46,172 nucleotides of DNA, from positions 1-46,172 of IMG/VR virus record IMGVR_UViG_3300037234_000176, one strand, 5' to 3'. Of this stretch, positions 40,612 through 46,172 are shown one piece after another (the stretch's first letter is position 1; each line of letters starts with the position of its first letter). The position numbers were made by a program, and so were the translations under genes. Under the pieces are notes generated by a model, which saw only the letters and a list, made by a program, of their open reading frames with translations, searched no databases and was not told the DNA's origin. This DNA is from a virus.

Positions 40612-40878
40612 TATAATCTCCGGTGTTTATTTCTAGGCACACCAATCCCTATTGCATCTCTCTCAGTATGCTTAATGATGGGTGAATAGTTAATCAGCGA
40701 AACTACTCGTTCTGTTCTTTGTTATGCGCCAAGAGAGTAAACTATGCAATTACTTGGGTGTACTAGATAGAGCCTGAACCTATAAGCATTGGGAGCCATT
40801 TTATACACATAACGAACATAGACATGATTTAAACTTTGTAAAAAATTGGGTACGTGCCTTTTGATATTATAAACCCAT
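40611..40878 (-). other. Interval between RNA A and HNH A: no certain gene, orphan coding-like fragment
   Basis: The frame that begins at 41000 and spans RNA A stops at 40722. In the same frame, directly after the TAA, 36 codons (40721-40611) read QRTERVVSLINYSPIIKHTE then RDAIGIGVPRNKHRRL, which looks protein-like but has no start codon. Its TAA overlaps the HNH start. It may be a gene remnant beside a mobile element. No promoter or hairpin was seen here. Confidence 0.4.
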
Positions 40879-41000
40879 AAAAAAAGCCGCATAATCTGAT
40901 GTTCGGAGATGTTCGATAATGGAAGGTATACTAAGCCTTTTAACCAAACACCAGATTGTGCGACCTCATTACAGCTTATATTGTCAGTATGTTTATCCAT
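40879..41000 (-). ncRNA. Structured small RNA A (about 122 nt)
   Basis: Expected start at 41000, seven bases after the -10 box. A 36-base tail; 21-bp stem (40964-40944 with 40906-40886) with one C-A mismatch; 37-base loop with AGG-CTTAGTATA-CCT and TTC-cattatc-GAA arms; then seven T. Same lengths and plan as RNA B. Stem pairs differ by compensation (T-A here, C-G there, after the shared CAATC; A-T here, T-A there, in the lower stem). A peptide frame starting at the first base is an alternative reading. Confidence 0.7.
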
Positions 41001-41006
41001 ACTCTA

Positions 41007-41035
41007 ATAATATACATCTTGCCAAGTAATGTCAA
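41007..41035 (-). promoter_or_regulatory. Sigma70 promoter of RNA A
   Basis: -35 TTGACA (41035-41030), 17-base spacer, -10 TATTAT (41012-41007). The -35 box begins three bases after the T-run of the preceding terminator. The next ATGG starts at the expected +1. Confidence 0.87.
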
Positions 41036-41037
41036 AT

Positions 41038-41070
41038 AAAAAACCTGAAAATTTTTAGTTCTCAGGTTTT
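41038..41070 (-). terminator. Terminator ending short RNA 2
   Basis: Minus strand: AAAACCTGA pairs with TTCAGGTTTT (CCTGA/TCAGG core) around an A/T-rich loop, then six T. It is joined directly to the RNA A promoter. Confidence 0.75.
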
Positions 41071-41104
41071 AGTTCAACCGAAATCTCAGAAAGATCTACT
41101 AGTC
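41038..41104 (-). ncRNA. Short RNA 2 (about 67 nt), predicted
   Basis: From the +1 of the 41138-41111 promoter to the T-run at 41043-41038. No reading frame of note inside. Contains GAACTAAAA twice and CTGAGA twice. Predicted only from promoter and terminator positions. Confidence 0.5.
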
Positions 41105-41110
41105 ACTATC

Positions 41111-41138
41111 ATTATAGCACCATGTAAGCATAAGTCAA
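41111..41138 (-). promoter_or_regulatory. Sigma70 promoter of short RNA 2
   Basis: -35 TTGACT (41138-41133), 16-base spacer ending GGTGC, -10 TATAAT (41116-41111). The -35 box starts two bases after the preceding terminator's T-run. Resembles the promoter at 41896 (shared TTGACTTAT and GTGGTGC/ATGGTGC elements). Confidence 0.82.
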
Positions 41139-41140
41139 AT

Positions 41141-41167
41141 AAAAAACCCCCACTCAATGGCAGGGGT
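41141..41167 (-). terminator. Terminator ending short RNA 1 and the YopX-like operon
   Basis: ACCCC pairs with GGGGT around TGCCATTGAGT(G), followed by TTTTTT on the minus strand. Strong GC stem and T-run. Directly followed by the next promoter. Confidence 0.82.
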
Positions 41168-41226
41168 CATATCATCATGCTCTTACATCTGCTAAGGAAT
41201 GGCTGATGATGGCGATCGTTCTAGCT
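41141..41226 (-). ncRNA. Short RNA 1 (about 86 nt), predicted
   Basis: From the +1 of the 41260-41233 promoter to the terminator at 41167-41141. ATCATCA pairs with TGATGAT to form a 7-bp arm before the terminator stem. No credible reading frame. Predicted from signals only. Confidence 0.5.
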
Positions 41227-41232
41227 ACTCTC

Positions 41233-41260
41233 ATTATATACAACTGTTATTGTTTGTCAA
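41233..41260 (-). promoter_or_regulatory. Sigma70 promoter of short RNA 1
   Basis: -35 TTGACA (41260-41255), 16-base spacer, -10 TATAAT (41238-41233): exact consensus boxes. Overlaps the last codons of the YopX-like gene. Confidence 0.85.
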
Positions 41261-41624
41261 GTAATTCAGGGTTCTCGTATTCGTTGTGAGAGTAAGTAAA
41301 CTCGTGCATATATGTAAAACTATTGTTTCTTGCTAGAAGGCTATATTTATCTGCCTTGTATTTACTCCAAAACTCAACTGTAAAGCCTTCTATCTCATGG
41401 AACCTCACTATGTATACATGATCTTTGCTCAAGTCACAGGGATACACATCACCATCACGGTACTTTACACCGTCTAGCTCTATGTAGTAGATTGGGATGC
41501 AATCGTGCTCAATGCTTTTATCACAGCTTTCTATATAATCCAACTCGCCGCTATGGTATATAAACCAATTTAGAGGCTCTGTTACCCATTCCTTAGTCTC
41601 TGTGTTAAATACGTCAAATTTCAT
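41247..41624 (-). CDS. YopX-like protein, copy 2
   Basis: 125 residues. MKFDVFNTETKEWVT at the start, CIPIYYIELDGVKYRDGDVY in the middle, HNEYENPELLDKQ at the end: divergent but clear YopX layout, paralogous to the 37732 protein. Overlaps the 75-codon gene upstream by four bases. A consensus promoter for a short RNA lies across its 3' end. Confidence 0.8.
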   Translation of the reverse strand: MKFDVFNTETKEWVTEPLNWFIYHSGELDYIESCDKSIEHDCIPIYYIELDGVKYRDGDVYPCDLSKDHVYIVRFHEIEGFTVEFWSKYKADKYSLLARNNSFTYMHEFTYSHNEYENPELLDKQ

Positions 41625-41848
41625 GTATTACCCTTTCCATATAATTCTTTGATCTTTTCTCCTGATACTAGCCCATGTACAAGGCAAACAGAATCTACTA
41701 CAAACTCTGCCGATTCACGATTTAACCTTGGCTTTACTACTATTGGCTTCTGCTCTGGTGGTAATGCCTCGTACTCAAGTGACTTAATAGATTCCTTTAA
41801 AAGATAATCTATTGCTTCAAACATCTTGTCGTATAGTTCTTTGTTCAT
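41621..41848 (-). CDS. Hypothetical protein
   Basis: 75 residues: MNKELYDKMFEAIDYLLKES then EALPPEQKPIVVKPRLNRES and VCLVHGLVSGEKIKELYGKG. Helical with a Pro-rich linker. First gene after the 41896 promoter, RBS GAAAGGGTAACAC. Function unknown. Confidence 0.6.
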   Translation of the reverse strand: MNKELYDKMFEAIDYLLKESIKSLEYEALPPEQKPIVVKPRLNRESAEFVVDSVCLVHGLVSGEKIKELYGKGNT

Positions 41849-41868
41849 GTGTTACCCTTTCTGCTTTA

Positions 41869-41896
41869 ATTGTAGCACCACGTCTCTATAAGTCAA
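41869..41896 (-). promoter_or_regulatory. Sigma70 promoter of the YopX-like operon
   Basis: -35 TTGACT (41896-41891), 16-base spacer, -10 TACAAT (41874-41869). Begins two bases after the T-run of the terminator that closes the holin-like gene. Confidence 0.8.
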
Positions 41897-41898
41897 TT

Positions 41899-41936
41899 AA
41901 AAAACCCTGCTAGGAAAGGGAAGAAACCTAACAGGG
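41899..41936 (-). terminator. Terminator after the lysis genes
   Basis: CCCTGTTAGG pairs with CCTAGCAGGG (10 bp, one wobble) around a 12-base loop, then six T. Ends the late transcription unit. Confidence 0.87.
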
Positions 41937-41958
41937 CCAAGGGAAGGAAAAAACTTAT

Positions 41959-42141
41959 TTACTTACCACTCTTTGCGATACCTGATCTAGTTGTCATAGC
42001 TACGACCGATGCTACGATAGCCGTAATAGCCTGACTAGCACATAGATCGCCTGTGTACCATGATATAGCAGAAGCAATGATAGCTCCTGCACAAACAATG
42101 TAAGTCTTTAAACCACTAATTTTATCTGTTACTTTACTCAT
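41959..42141 (-). CDS. Holin-like membrane protein
   Basis: 60 residues from ATG 42141 (MSKVTDKISGLKTYIVCAGA); the longer frame from 42189 would start inside a promoter, and GAAAGAATAATT precedes 42141. Two hydrophobic stretches (TYIVCAGAIIASAISWY and SQAITAIVASVVAMTT) and a basic end RSGIAKSGK. Size and topology fit a holin that perforates the inner membrane at lysis. It has its own promoter and terminator. Confidence 0.7.
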   Translation of the reverse strand: MSKVTDKISGLKTYIVCAGAIIASAISWYTGDLCASQAITAIVASVVAMTTRSGIAKSGK

Positions 42142-42160
42142 AATTATTCTTTCTGCACTT

Positions 42161-42189
42161 ATTATATGCACTTGTTCTAGAATAGTCAA
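42161..42189 (-). promoter_or_regulatory. Sigma70 promoter of the holin-like gene
   Basis: -35 TTGACT (42189-42184), 17-base spacer, -10 TATAAT (42166-42161), overlapping the end of the alternate lysis reading frame upstream. Confidence 0.82.
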
Positions 42190-42395
42190 CTCTTTTTTCT
42201 ACGTCTCAATACTAAGCCTATAATACCAAGCACTGCCGCGCCTACCATACCACCGCCTACACCACCTAGTGCCTTACCTAGCTTCCAGCCTGTACCTGAG
42301 TTGATGACTCCGGTTGCGTCGTTGGCTCCGGCACTGGAACTACCGGTACTGTCTCCCCCGCCATCAGACCACCATCCGTTACGCCTGAGACGTCC
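42186..42395 (-). other. Alternate frame without a start codon: membrane C-terminus of a possible -1 frameshift product
   Basis: Open in the -1 frame of the lipoprotein gene and continuing past its stop. Encodes SGTGWKLGKALGGVGGGMVG then AAVLGIIGLVLRRRKKS: a Gly-rich transmembrane helix followed by a basic anchor. There is no ATG, GTG or TTG before the last 27 codons. The run GGGGG (42359-42355) lies where the two frames overlap and allows P-site GGG to re-pair one base back. Confidence 0.5.
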
Positions 42396-42505
42396 TTAGA
42401 GTCCATTATGGTGTTACCACCTATGTTTACCGATAAGTCTCCCTCACCTGTGTTACAGGCTCCTACAAGCAGAAGTAAGAGGATTAGGGTTGCTGTTAGT
42501 TTCAT
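42278..42505 (-). CDS. Lipoprotein, o-spanin-like (Rz1-like)
   Basis: 75 residues. Signal peptide with lipobox: MKLTATLILLLLLVGACNTG, cleavage before Cys 17 expected. The mature part is Gly-rich and then Pro/Thr/Gln-rich (ETVPVVPVPEPTTQPESSTQ), as in Rz1 o-spanins. It follows a short TM/coiled-coil gene in the lysis region. It would span to the outer membrane and fuse membranes with its i-spanin partner. GAAAGGTAACACA precedes ATG. Confidence 0.7.
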   Translation of the reverse strand: MKLTATLILLLLLVGACNTGEGDLSVNIGGNTIMDSKDVSGVTDGGLMAGETVPVVPVPEPTTQPESSTQVQAGS

Positions 42506-42520
42506 TGTGTTACCTTTCTG

Positions 42521-42709
42521 TTAGGGGTTATCTTCATTAGTTAGTAATTCTAACAATTTATTTTTATCTTCTTCCAATTTATCATTAAATTCTTGTCTTT
42601 TTCTTAGCTCTTCTGCGGAAATTTCTTCATACCCTTGCTTTATCTTAAGTATGAAAGCATAGGTAAAAATACCAGAAATAATAGTTATTGTCACCTTTAC
42701 CCAAAACAT
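42521..42709 (-). CDS. i-spanin-like protein (TM plus coiled coil)
   Basis: 62 residues from ATG 42709 (MFWVKVTITIISGIFTYAFI), whose ATG overlaps the stop of the preceding gene; the longer frame to 42814 lies entirely inside that gene. One N-terminal transmembrane helix and a charged coiled coil (EELRKRQEFNDKLEEDKNKL). Shorter than most Rz proteins (about 100-150), but topology and the lipoprotein gene 15 bases downstream support a two-component spanin. Confidence 0.6.
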   Translation of the reverse strand: MFWVKVTITIISGIFTYAFILKIKQGYEEISAEELRKRQEFNDKLEEDKNKLLELLTNEDNP

Positions 42710-42936
42710 TATAATACACTCATAAATGTCTTCAGTGTATCTAGTCCTGAAGCTCCAGTTATAATAGCAAATATAATAGCCCCGGCTAAAACGCCTTTCA
42801 TATTGCGCCAACACTTATAAGCACCACAGCCATGTTGATGGTGTTCAGTTATTTGAGGGCCGTACTTTTCAAGCACCCTAATCATAATTAATTCCATATG
42901 TGCAGCTTCGTGTTCTGTAAAACCACTTCTTGGCAT
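42709..42936 (-). CDS. Small membrane protein of the lysis region
   Basis: 75 residues. N-terminal HEAAHMELIMIRVLEKYGPQ and HHQHGCGAYKCWRNM, then one C-terminal hydrophobic segment (GVLAGAIIFAIITGASGL). Located between the internal virion protein and the spanin-like genes. Could be a holin, pinholin or antiholin; the His/Cys cluster may bind metal. No family recognised. Confidence 0.6.
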   Translation of the reverse strand: MPRSGFTEHEAAHMELIMIRVLEKYGPQITEHHQHGCGAYKCWRNMKGVLAGAIIFAIITGASGLDTLKTFMSVL

Positions 42937-42938
42937 AA

Positions 42939-45900
42939 TTATTTCCTATTCCAGTCAGTAAACATCTTATTTGACCTGTTTGTTAATGCTCTATTCCTCG
43001 ATGTAATTTGGTTATCAGATACAGGTACACCATTTACCTTATCCATATTTTCTGCTAAGTACTGGTTCATCTCATCTAACGAAGCGCCCATAGCCTTAGC
43101 GAAATCAATTATAAACTGTCTCTCCAAAGGTGTCTTATTAATGGAATTACCTGATAACTTCTTAGCTAATTTACCTAAGTAATCCTTCATGCCGGGTGTA
43201 TTCTTATCCCACCTTGAACCAGCAGCAATTACAATAGCTTCGTTGTAAGCCTTAGTCCAATCAGCCTGTGCCTGTGTTACTTCTCCAACATCAGGTACTG
43301 TTTTCAGGAACTCTTCCATATCCTCATCGTTCACAGGCCCGAGTGGAGACTTACTATCAGCAGAGCCTTTAATGCCTTTGATAACATCTGTTATGTCGTC
43401 TACGTTTTTAATATCTACATCATCTAATATTCTACCGAGATGTTTAGCTGCATCATCTATATCACCAACAATTACTTGTCTTGCTGCAAGATCATACGAT
43501 AATGTCTTTGCAGTCCTAGTGAATGTTGGCCTACCACCTAAGAACTCTTTTAAAGCTTTACCTATCTTCTTAGTTGTAGTTGGGAACTGTTTATCATCTC
43601 TCCAATCGAAAGCCTTAGATCGAGCAGGCCAATACTCTTGTGCCACACTACCTGCATTGTCTTGCTGGTCTAACTTAGTAAGTACTGCCCTTACTTGACG
43701 TATTGACGATGATTCGTTTTCAGCCAATTGACCAAAAGCATCAGCAGCGTTTGATGGGTTATCATAAAGGTCAGTAGTAAATCTCTTAAGATTCTTAAGG
43801 CTATTACCTGATACACCTACAGCCCAGTTAGTTAGGCCGTAAGAGAAGTCAGCAAACATACCAACCCCACCACCGTCTAAGAAGTCATTAGCTATAGCTA
43901 GCATTATCTCATCTGCACTCTCGCCTTTAACTATCTTCTTAGTTACGGATTCGTCTTTATCGAACAGAAAATCACGTAGCATGTTATACAACTCACCAGC
44001 TATAGCGGTTCCAGCCATCCAGCGTGCTAACCTAGATGGGTCACCTGTCTTTAGAGTATATTTAAGAACATCGTTATAGATATGTGCAGTCTGCTCTACA
44101 GGCCATGTCTTGAACTGTGCGAATACTCTCATCAAAGGTGATTTATCCCACCATGAACGCTTGGTAGATAAGATAACAGGGAATGTTTTATCACGTACAG
44201 CCCTATGTAATATCCTCTCAAACTGCTCTTCTGACACCTGACCACCATTATTAACCCATTCATCTACAAGTGACTCGGTGGTGATAGTATCAAAGTCTAA
44301 GGTTTCCTTCTCGAGCCTGTACCTTAATTGCTTTTCAGAGTTACCCATAATAGCATCAACTCTATTAAGGAACTTCTTAACTTTGGGGTTCTGGTTATGT
44401 TTAGCAACCAACTTAGCTAAGTCCTTCTCCATCTGTAGCTTCCTGACCAAAGCAATAAATACTTGGTTACCACGTTCTGATGATGAGAAAGGTTTACCAA
44501 TAGCTACAGCGGTTCGTTGACCAGCCTCTACATCAGCACTGATAGCACCATGACCAGAGATAGCACCAGCACGAATCATATCATTTTCTATACGTTGTGA
44601 CTCTTTAATCCATTTATTTAGGAACGGTGGGTATAAGGCAGTAGCTTTGACATTGGTTGATATATCACCTATCGTTAATCCTTTAACGCCTCTGTCAAGC
44701 ATGTTTCTAATTATAGTCAATGGACTTAAAGCAACCTTAGATACAAACTGCGCTCCTCTAATAGTATGACTCAATCTAGCAATGTCTGTTGGTGCTTTCT
44801 CTGCTCCGAAACTAAACTTAATGAAATCTTCAACTTCCTTAGAAGCATCCGTACCTTGTTCTGACTTTATCTTCTCTATTAACTCATTAGCTTTAGGGAA
44901 TGATTGTCCAGCCTGGTCATAATCCCATTGTCTTATAGCCTCAAGTGTCAGCCAGTTACCTTCAACCAAGTTAGGTAGTACCTTCTGGATATCCCATTCA
45001 ATAAACTCAGGTGGTAACTCAATACGTGTAGCTTCAAGGTATCTATTAAGACCTCTTAACTGTTGATCGCTGAACTGTTGTATCTTGGTTATTGCATCAG
45101 GAATATCTTTAGCTTGACCTGAATCAACTATCTTCTGTGCAGCATCAAATACTTTCTGTGAATCCGGCCCTTTAGCCCTAGCCTCTGCTACAAGCTTCTG
45201 CCCTTTAGTATTTAGTGCCTGTGGATATGCTTTCCCACTACCAGCAATATCAATCTTTTGCCCCTTAACTCTTCTCTGTACGCCAAGTCCCTGAGCAGCC
45301 TTCAACGATCTATCTAAAATCTTACGCATCTGAGCTACTTTAGGCTGTAACCACTTAGGCAAGCTATTCAAAGCAACTCTTTTATTAATAGCCTGAGAAA
45401 CTAAAATTCTATTCTTATGAGATACACCATGTAATACAACATTTGTATCCGCAATATCTACATTAGCATTCTTCTGTGATCTAAATGCAATCTCTTTCAA
45501 ATCACCCGATACTTGCTTACCTGATTCACCTAACTTCGTAAACCTTGTAGTAGCCCTCTGGACAAGCTTACCACTCAATGATTTAACTGACTTAGCAATA
45601 CCCTTAATCTTTTCAGCGGATGTTTCAGCAATCGTACCTATTTCAGCAGCCGCAGCAGCAATTATCTTAGCTTGACCAGCAGTTTTAGGCAAAGGACGCT
45701 CTTGTGGAGGTGCTTTCTCTACTACAGGGGCTATTTCCTTCTCAGTAGGCTTGAGAGGCTCTGTAACGGCCTGTTCTTCAATAACCGCGTCAGTAGTCGT
45801 CTCAGGAGAGATAGTCTCTCCTAGGGCATCTGTGGGCGTTTCTTTAAGCTTATCTTCGACAATTTCAGGTTCAGCTTCAATACCGTTCTTCTTTTCTACC

Positions 45901-46172
45901 TTTTCGCTTAATGTTTCCTTGAATACTTCGTTAAACTCTTGTTCTGACGTTTCAAACTTCTTTTTAGTTTCAGTTAGTACATCTTGCATCTCGTCTGGTG
46001 TTAGGTTTAACTTCTGAGATACTTTCTCAGTGTCACGTATTAACTTCTCATCAACTGTGTCTTTAGGAGATGTTACTTTAGAGATACCGCTTACTAAACC
46101 CATTGTGATAATAGTTTGTATAGCAACATCAGCGAATCTTTCTACGGTTAAAGCATTTGGGTCTATGCCTGC
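42939..46172 (-). CDS. Internal virion protein D-like ejection protein, C-terminal part (gene crosses the contig ends)
   Basis: Continuation of the gene that starts at 1410. The right end of the contig repeats bases 1-111, so about 37 codons are present twice. The internal Met at 46103 is not the real start. After the junction the protein has a Glu/Pro/Thr-rich linker (about 130 residues) with long charged stretches, then an Ala-rich helix (KIIAAAAAEIGTIAETSAEK), then about 850 residues of mixed helix with hydrophobic segments such as IARLSHTIRGAQFVSKVALS and WMAGTAIAGELYNMLRDFLF. It ends three bases before the next late gene. Total 1,510 residues, slightly longer than T7 gp16 (1,318). Function inferred: virion-carried DNA-ejection protein. 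Confidence 0.8.
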   Translation of the reverse strand, partial: AGIDPNALTVERFADVAIQTIITMGLVSGISKVTSPKDTVDEKLIRDTEKVSQKLNLTPDEMQDVLTETKKKFETSEQEFNEVFKETLSEKVEKKNGIEAEPEIVEDKLKETPTDALGETISPETTTDAVIEEQAVTEPLKPTEKEIAPVVEKAPPQERPLPKTAGQAKIIAAAAAEIGTIAETSAEKIKGIAKSVKSLSGKLVQRATTRFTKLGESGKQVSGDLKEIAFRSQKNANVDIADTNVVLHGVSHKNRILVSQAINKRVALNSLPKWLQPKVAQMRKILDRSLKAAQGLGVQRRVKGQKIDIAGSGKAYPQALNTKGQKLVAEARAKGPDSQKVFDAAQKIVDSGQAKDIPDAITKIQQFSDQQLRGLNRYLEATRIELPPEFIEWDIQKVLPNLVEGNWLTLEAIRQWDYDQAGQSFPKANELIEKIKSEQGTDASKEVEDFIKFSFGAEKAPTDIARLSHTIRGAQFVSKVALSPLTIIRNMLDRGVKGLTIGDISTNVKATALYPPFLNKWIKESQRIENDMIRAGAISGHGAISADVEAGQRTAVAIGKPFSSSERGNQVFIALVRKLQMEKDLAKLVAKHNQNPKVKKFLNRVDAIMGNSEKQLRYRLEKETLDFDTITTESLVDEWVNNGGQVSEEQFERILHRAVRDKTFPVILSTKRSWWDKSPLMRVFAQFKTWPVEQTAHIYNDVLKYTLKTGDPSRLARWMAGTAIAGELYNMLRDFLFDKDESVTKKIVKGESADEIMLAIANDFLDGGGVGMFADFSYGLTNWAVGVSGNSLKNLKRFTTDLYDNPSNAADAFGQLAENESSSIRQVRAVLTKLDQQDNAGSVAQEYWPARSKAFDWRDDKQFPTTTKKIGKALKEFLGGRPTFTRTAKTLSYDLAARQVIVGDIDDAAKHLGRILDDVDIKNVDDITDVIKGIKGSADSKSPLGPVNDEDMEEFLKTVPDVGEVTQAQADWTKAYNEAIVIAAGSRWDKNTPGMKDYLGKLAKKLSGNSINKTPLERQFIIDFAKAMGASLDEMNQYLAENMDKVNGVPVSDNQITSRNRALTNRSNKMFTDWNRK
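46062..46172. repeat. Terminal direct repeat, right copy (assembly overlap)
   Basis: Second copy of the 111-base overlap. Removing one copy gives a circle of about 46,061 bp and joins the two parts of the internal virion protein D gene in frame. Confidence 0.95.

Noticed and set aside
40722-41000. 92-codon frame covering RNA A, as a normal gene
   Set aside because: Its first third is the RNA stem-loop and terminator, it starts at the predicted +1 with no RBS, and the counterpart in copy B is only 48 codons and otherwise different. Kept as an alternative in the findings only.
41959-42189. Longer start of the holin-like gene at 42189
   Set aside because: The extra 16 codons coincide with an exact -10 box and spacer; ATG 42141 has a good RBS.
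42521-42814. Longer start of the i-spanin-like gene at 42814
   Set aside because: The extra 35 codons lie wholly inside the preceding gene in another frame; ATG 42709 overlaps its stop and begins a clean membrane helix.

Overview
The window is the assembled genome of a tailed phage of the T7-like (podovirus) body plan. It is AT-rich and probably infects a Gram-negative host, because it carries a likely two-part spanin (short membrane/coiled-coil protein plus lipobox protein) and a Lar-like and NinB-like accessory set. The first 111 bases recur at the right end with one difference (base 7 G versus base 46068 A), so the contig closes into a circle of about 46,061 bp. The junction falls inside one very large minus-strand gene of 1,510 codons. 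No host chromosomal gene, integrase, CRISPR array or complete tRNA was seen.

Layout. (1) Late region, minus strand, from about 20,950 down to 1 and on, across the circle, from 46,061 to 42,190: small terminase, a group of small membrane, beta-rich and beta-helix virion genes, large terminase, portal, scaffold, capsid, Bbp16-like cement protein, tail tubes A and B, pectate-lyase tail spike, GNAT protein, internal virion proteins B, C and D, then lysis genes (membrane protein, i-spanin-like, o-spanin-like, holin-like). (2) A regulatory knot at 42,190-40,610, minus strand, with terminators joined directly to the next promoter. It holds three consecutive promoter-short RNA-terminator units. (3) Early/middle region, minus strand, 40,611 down to 24,522: HNH endonucleases, a solitary C5 cytosine methyltransferase, YopX-like and Lar-like paralogues, ERF annealing protein, SSB, DnaB-type helicase and many small unknown genes. 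(4) A plus-strand island, 21,029-24,524, with its own consensus promoter, its own repeated ribosome-binding leader, a dozen small genes of unknown function, a Cro/CI-type HTH gene at its end and an intrinsic terminator.

How it works together. There is no recognisable DNA or RNA polymerase. Replication probably uses the phage DnaB-like helicase, SSB and ERF with host polymerases, and transcription uses host sigma70 promoters, of which about ten near-consensus copies are visible. The late cluster is packed with start-stop overlaps. A strong terminator between the capsid group and the tail-tube genes resembles the T7 arrangement that sets capsid expression above tail expression.

Most unusual items: a two-copy family of about 120-nt structured RNAs (41,000-40,879 and 30,359-30,240), with near-identical promoter spacing, covarying stems and paralogous HNH genes downstream; the tandem short-RNA array beside one of them; a tRNA acceptor/T-arm-like minihelix in the plus island; a possible -1 frameshift in the o-spanin-like gene; and membrane mini-genes overprinted on a 263-codon reading frame beside the small terminase.
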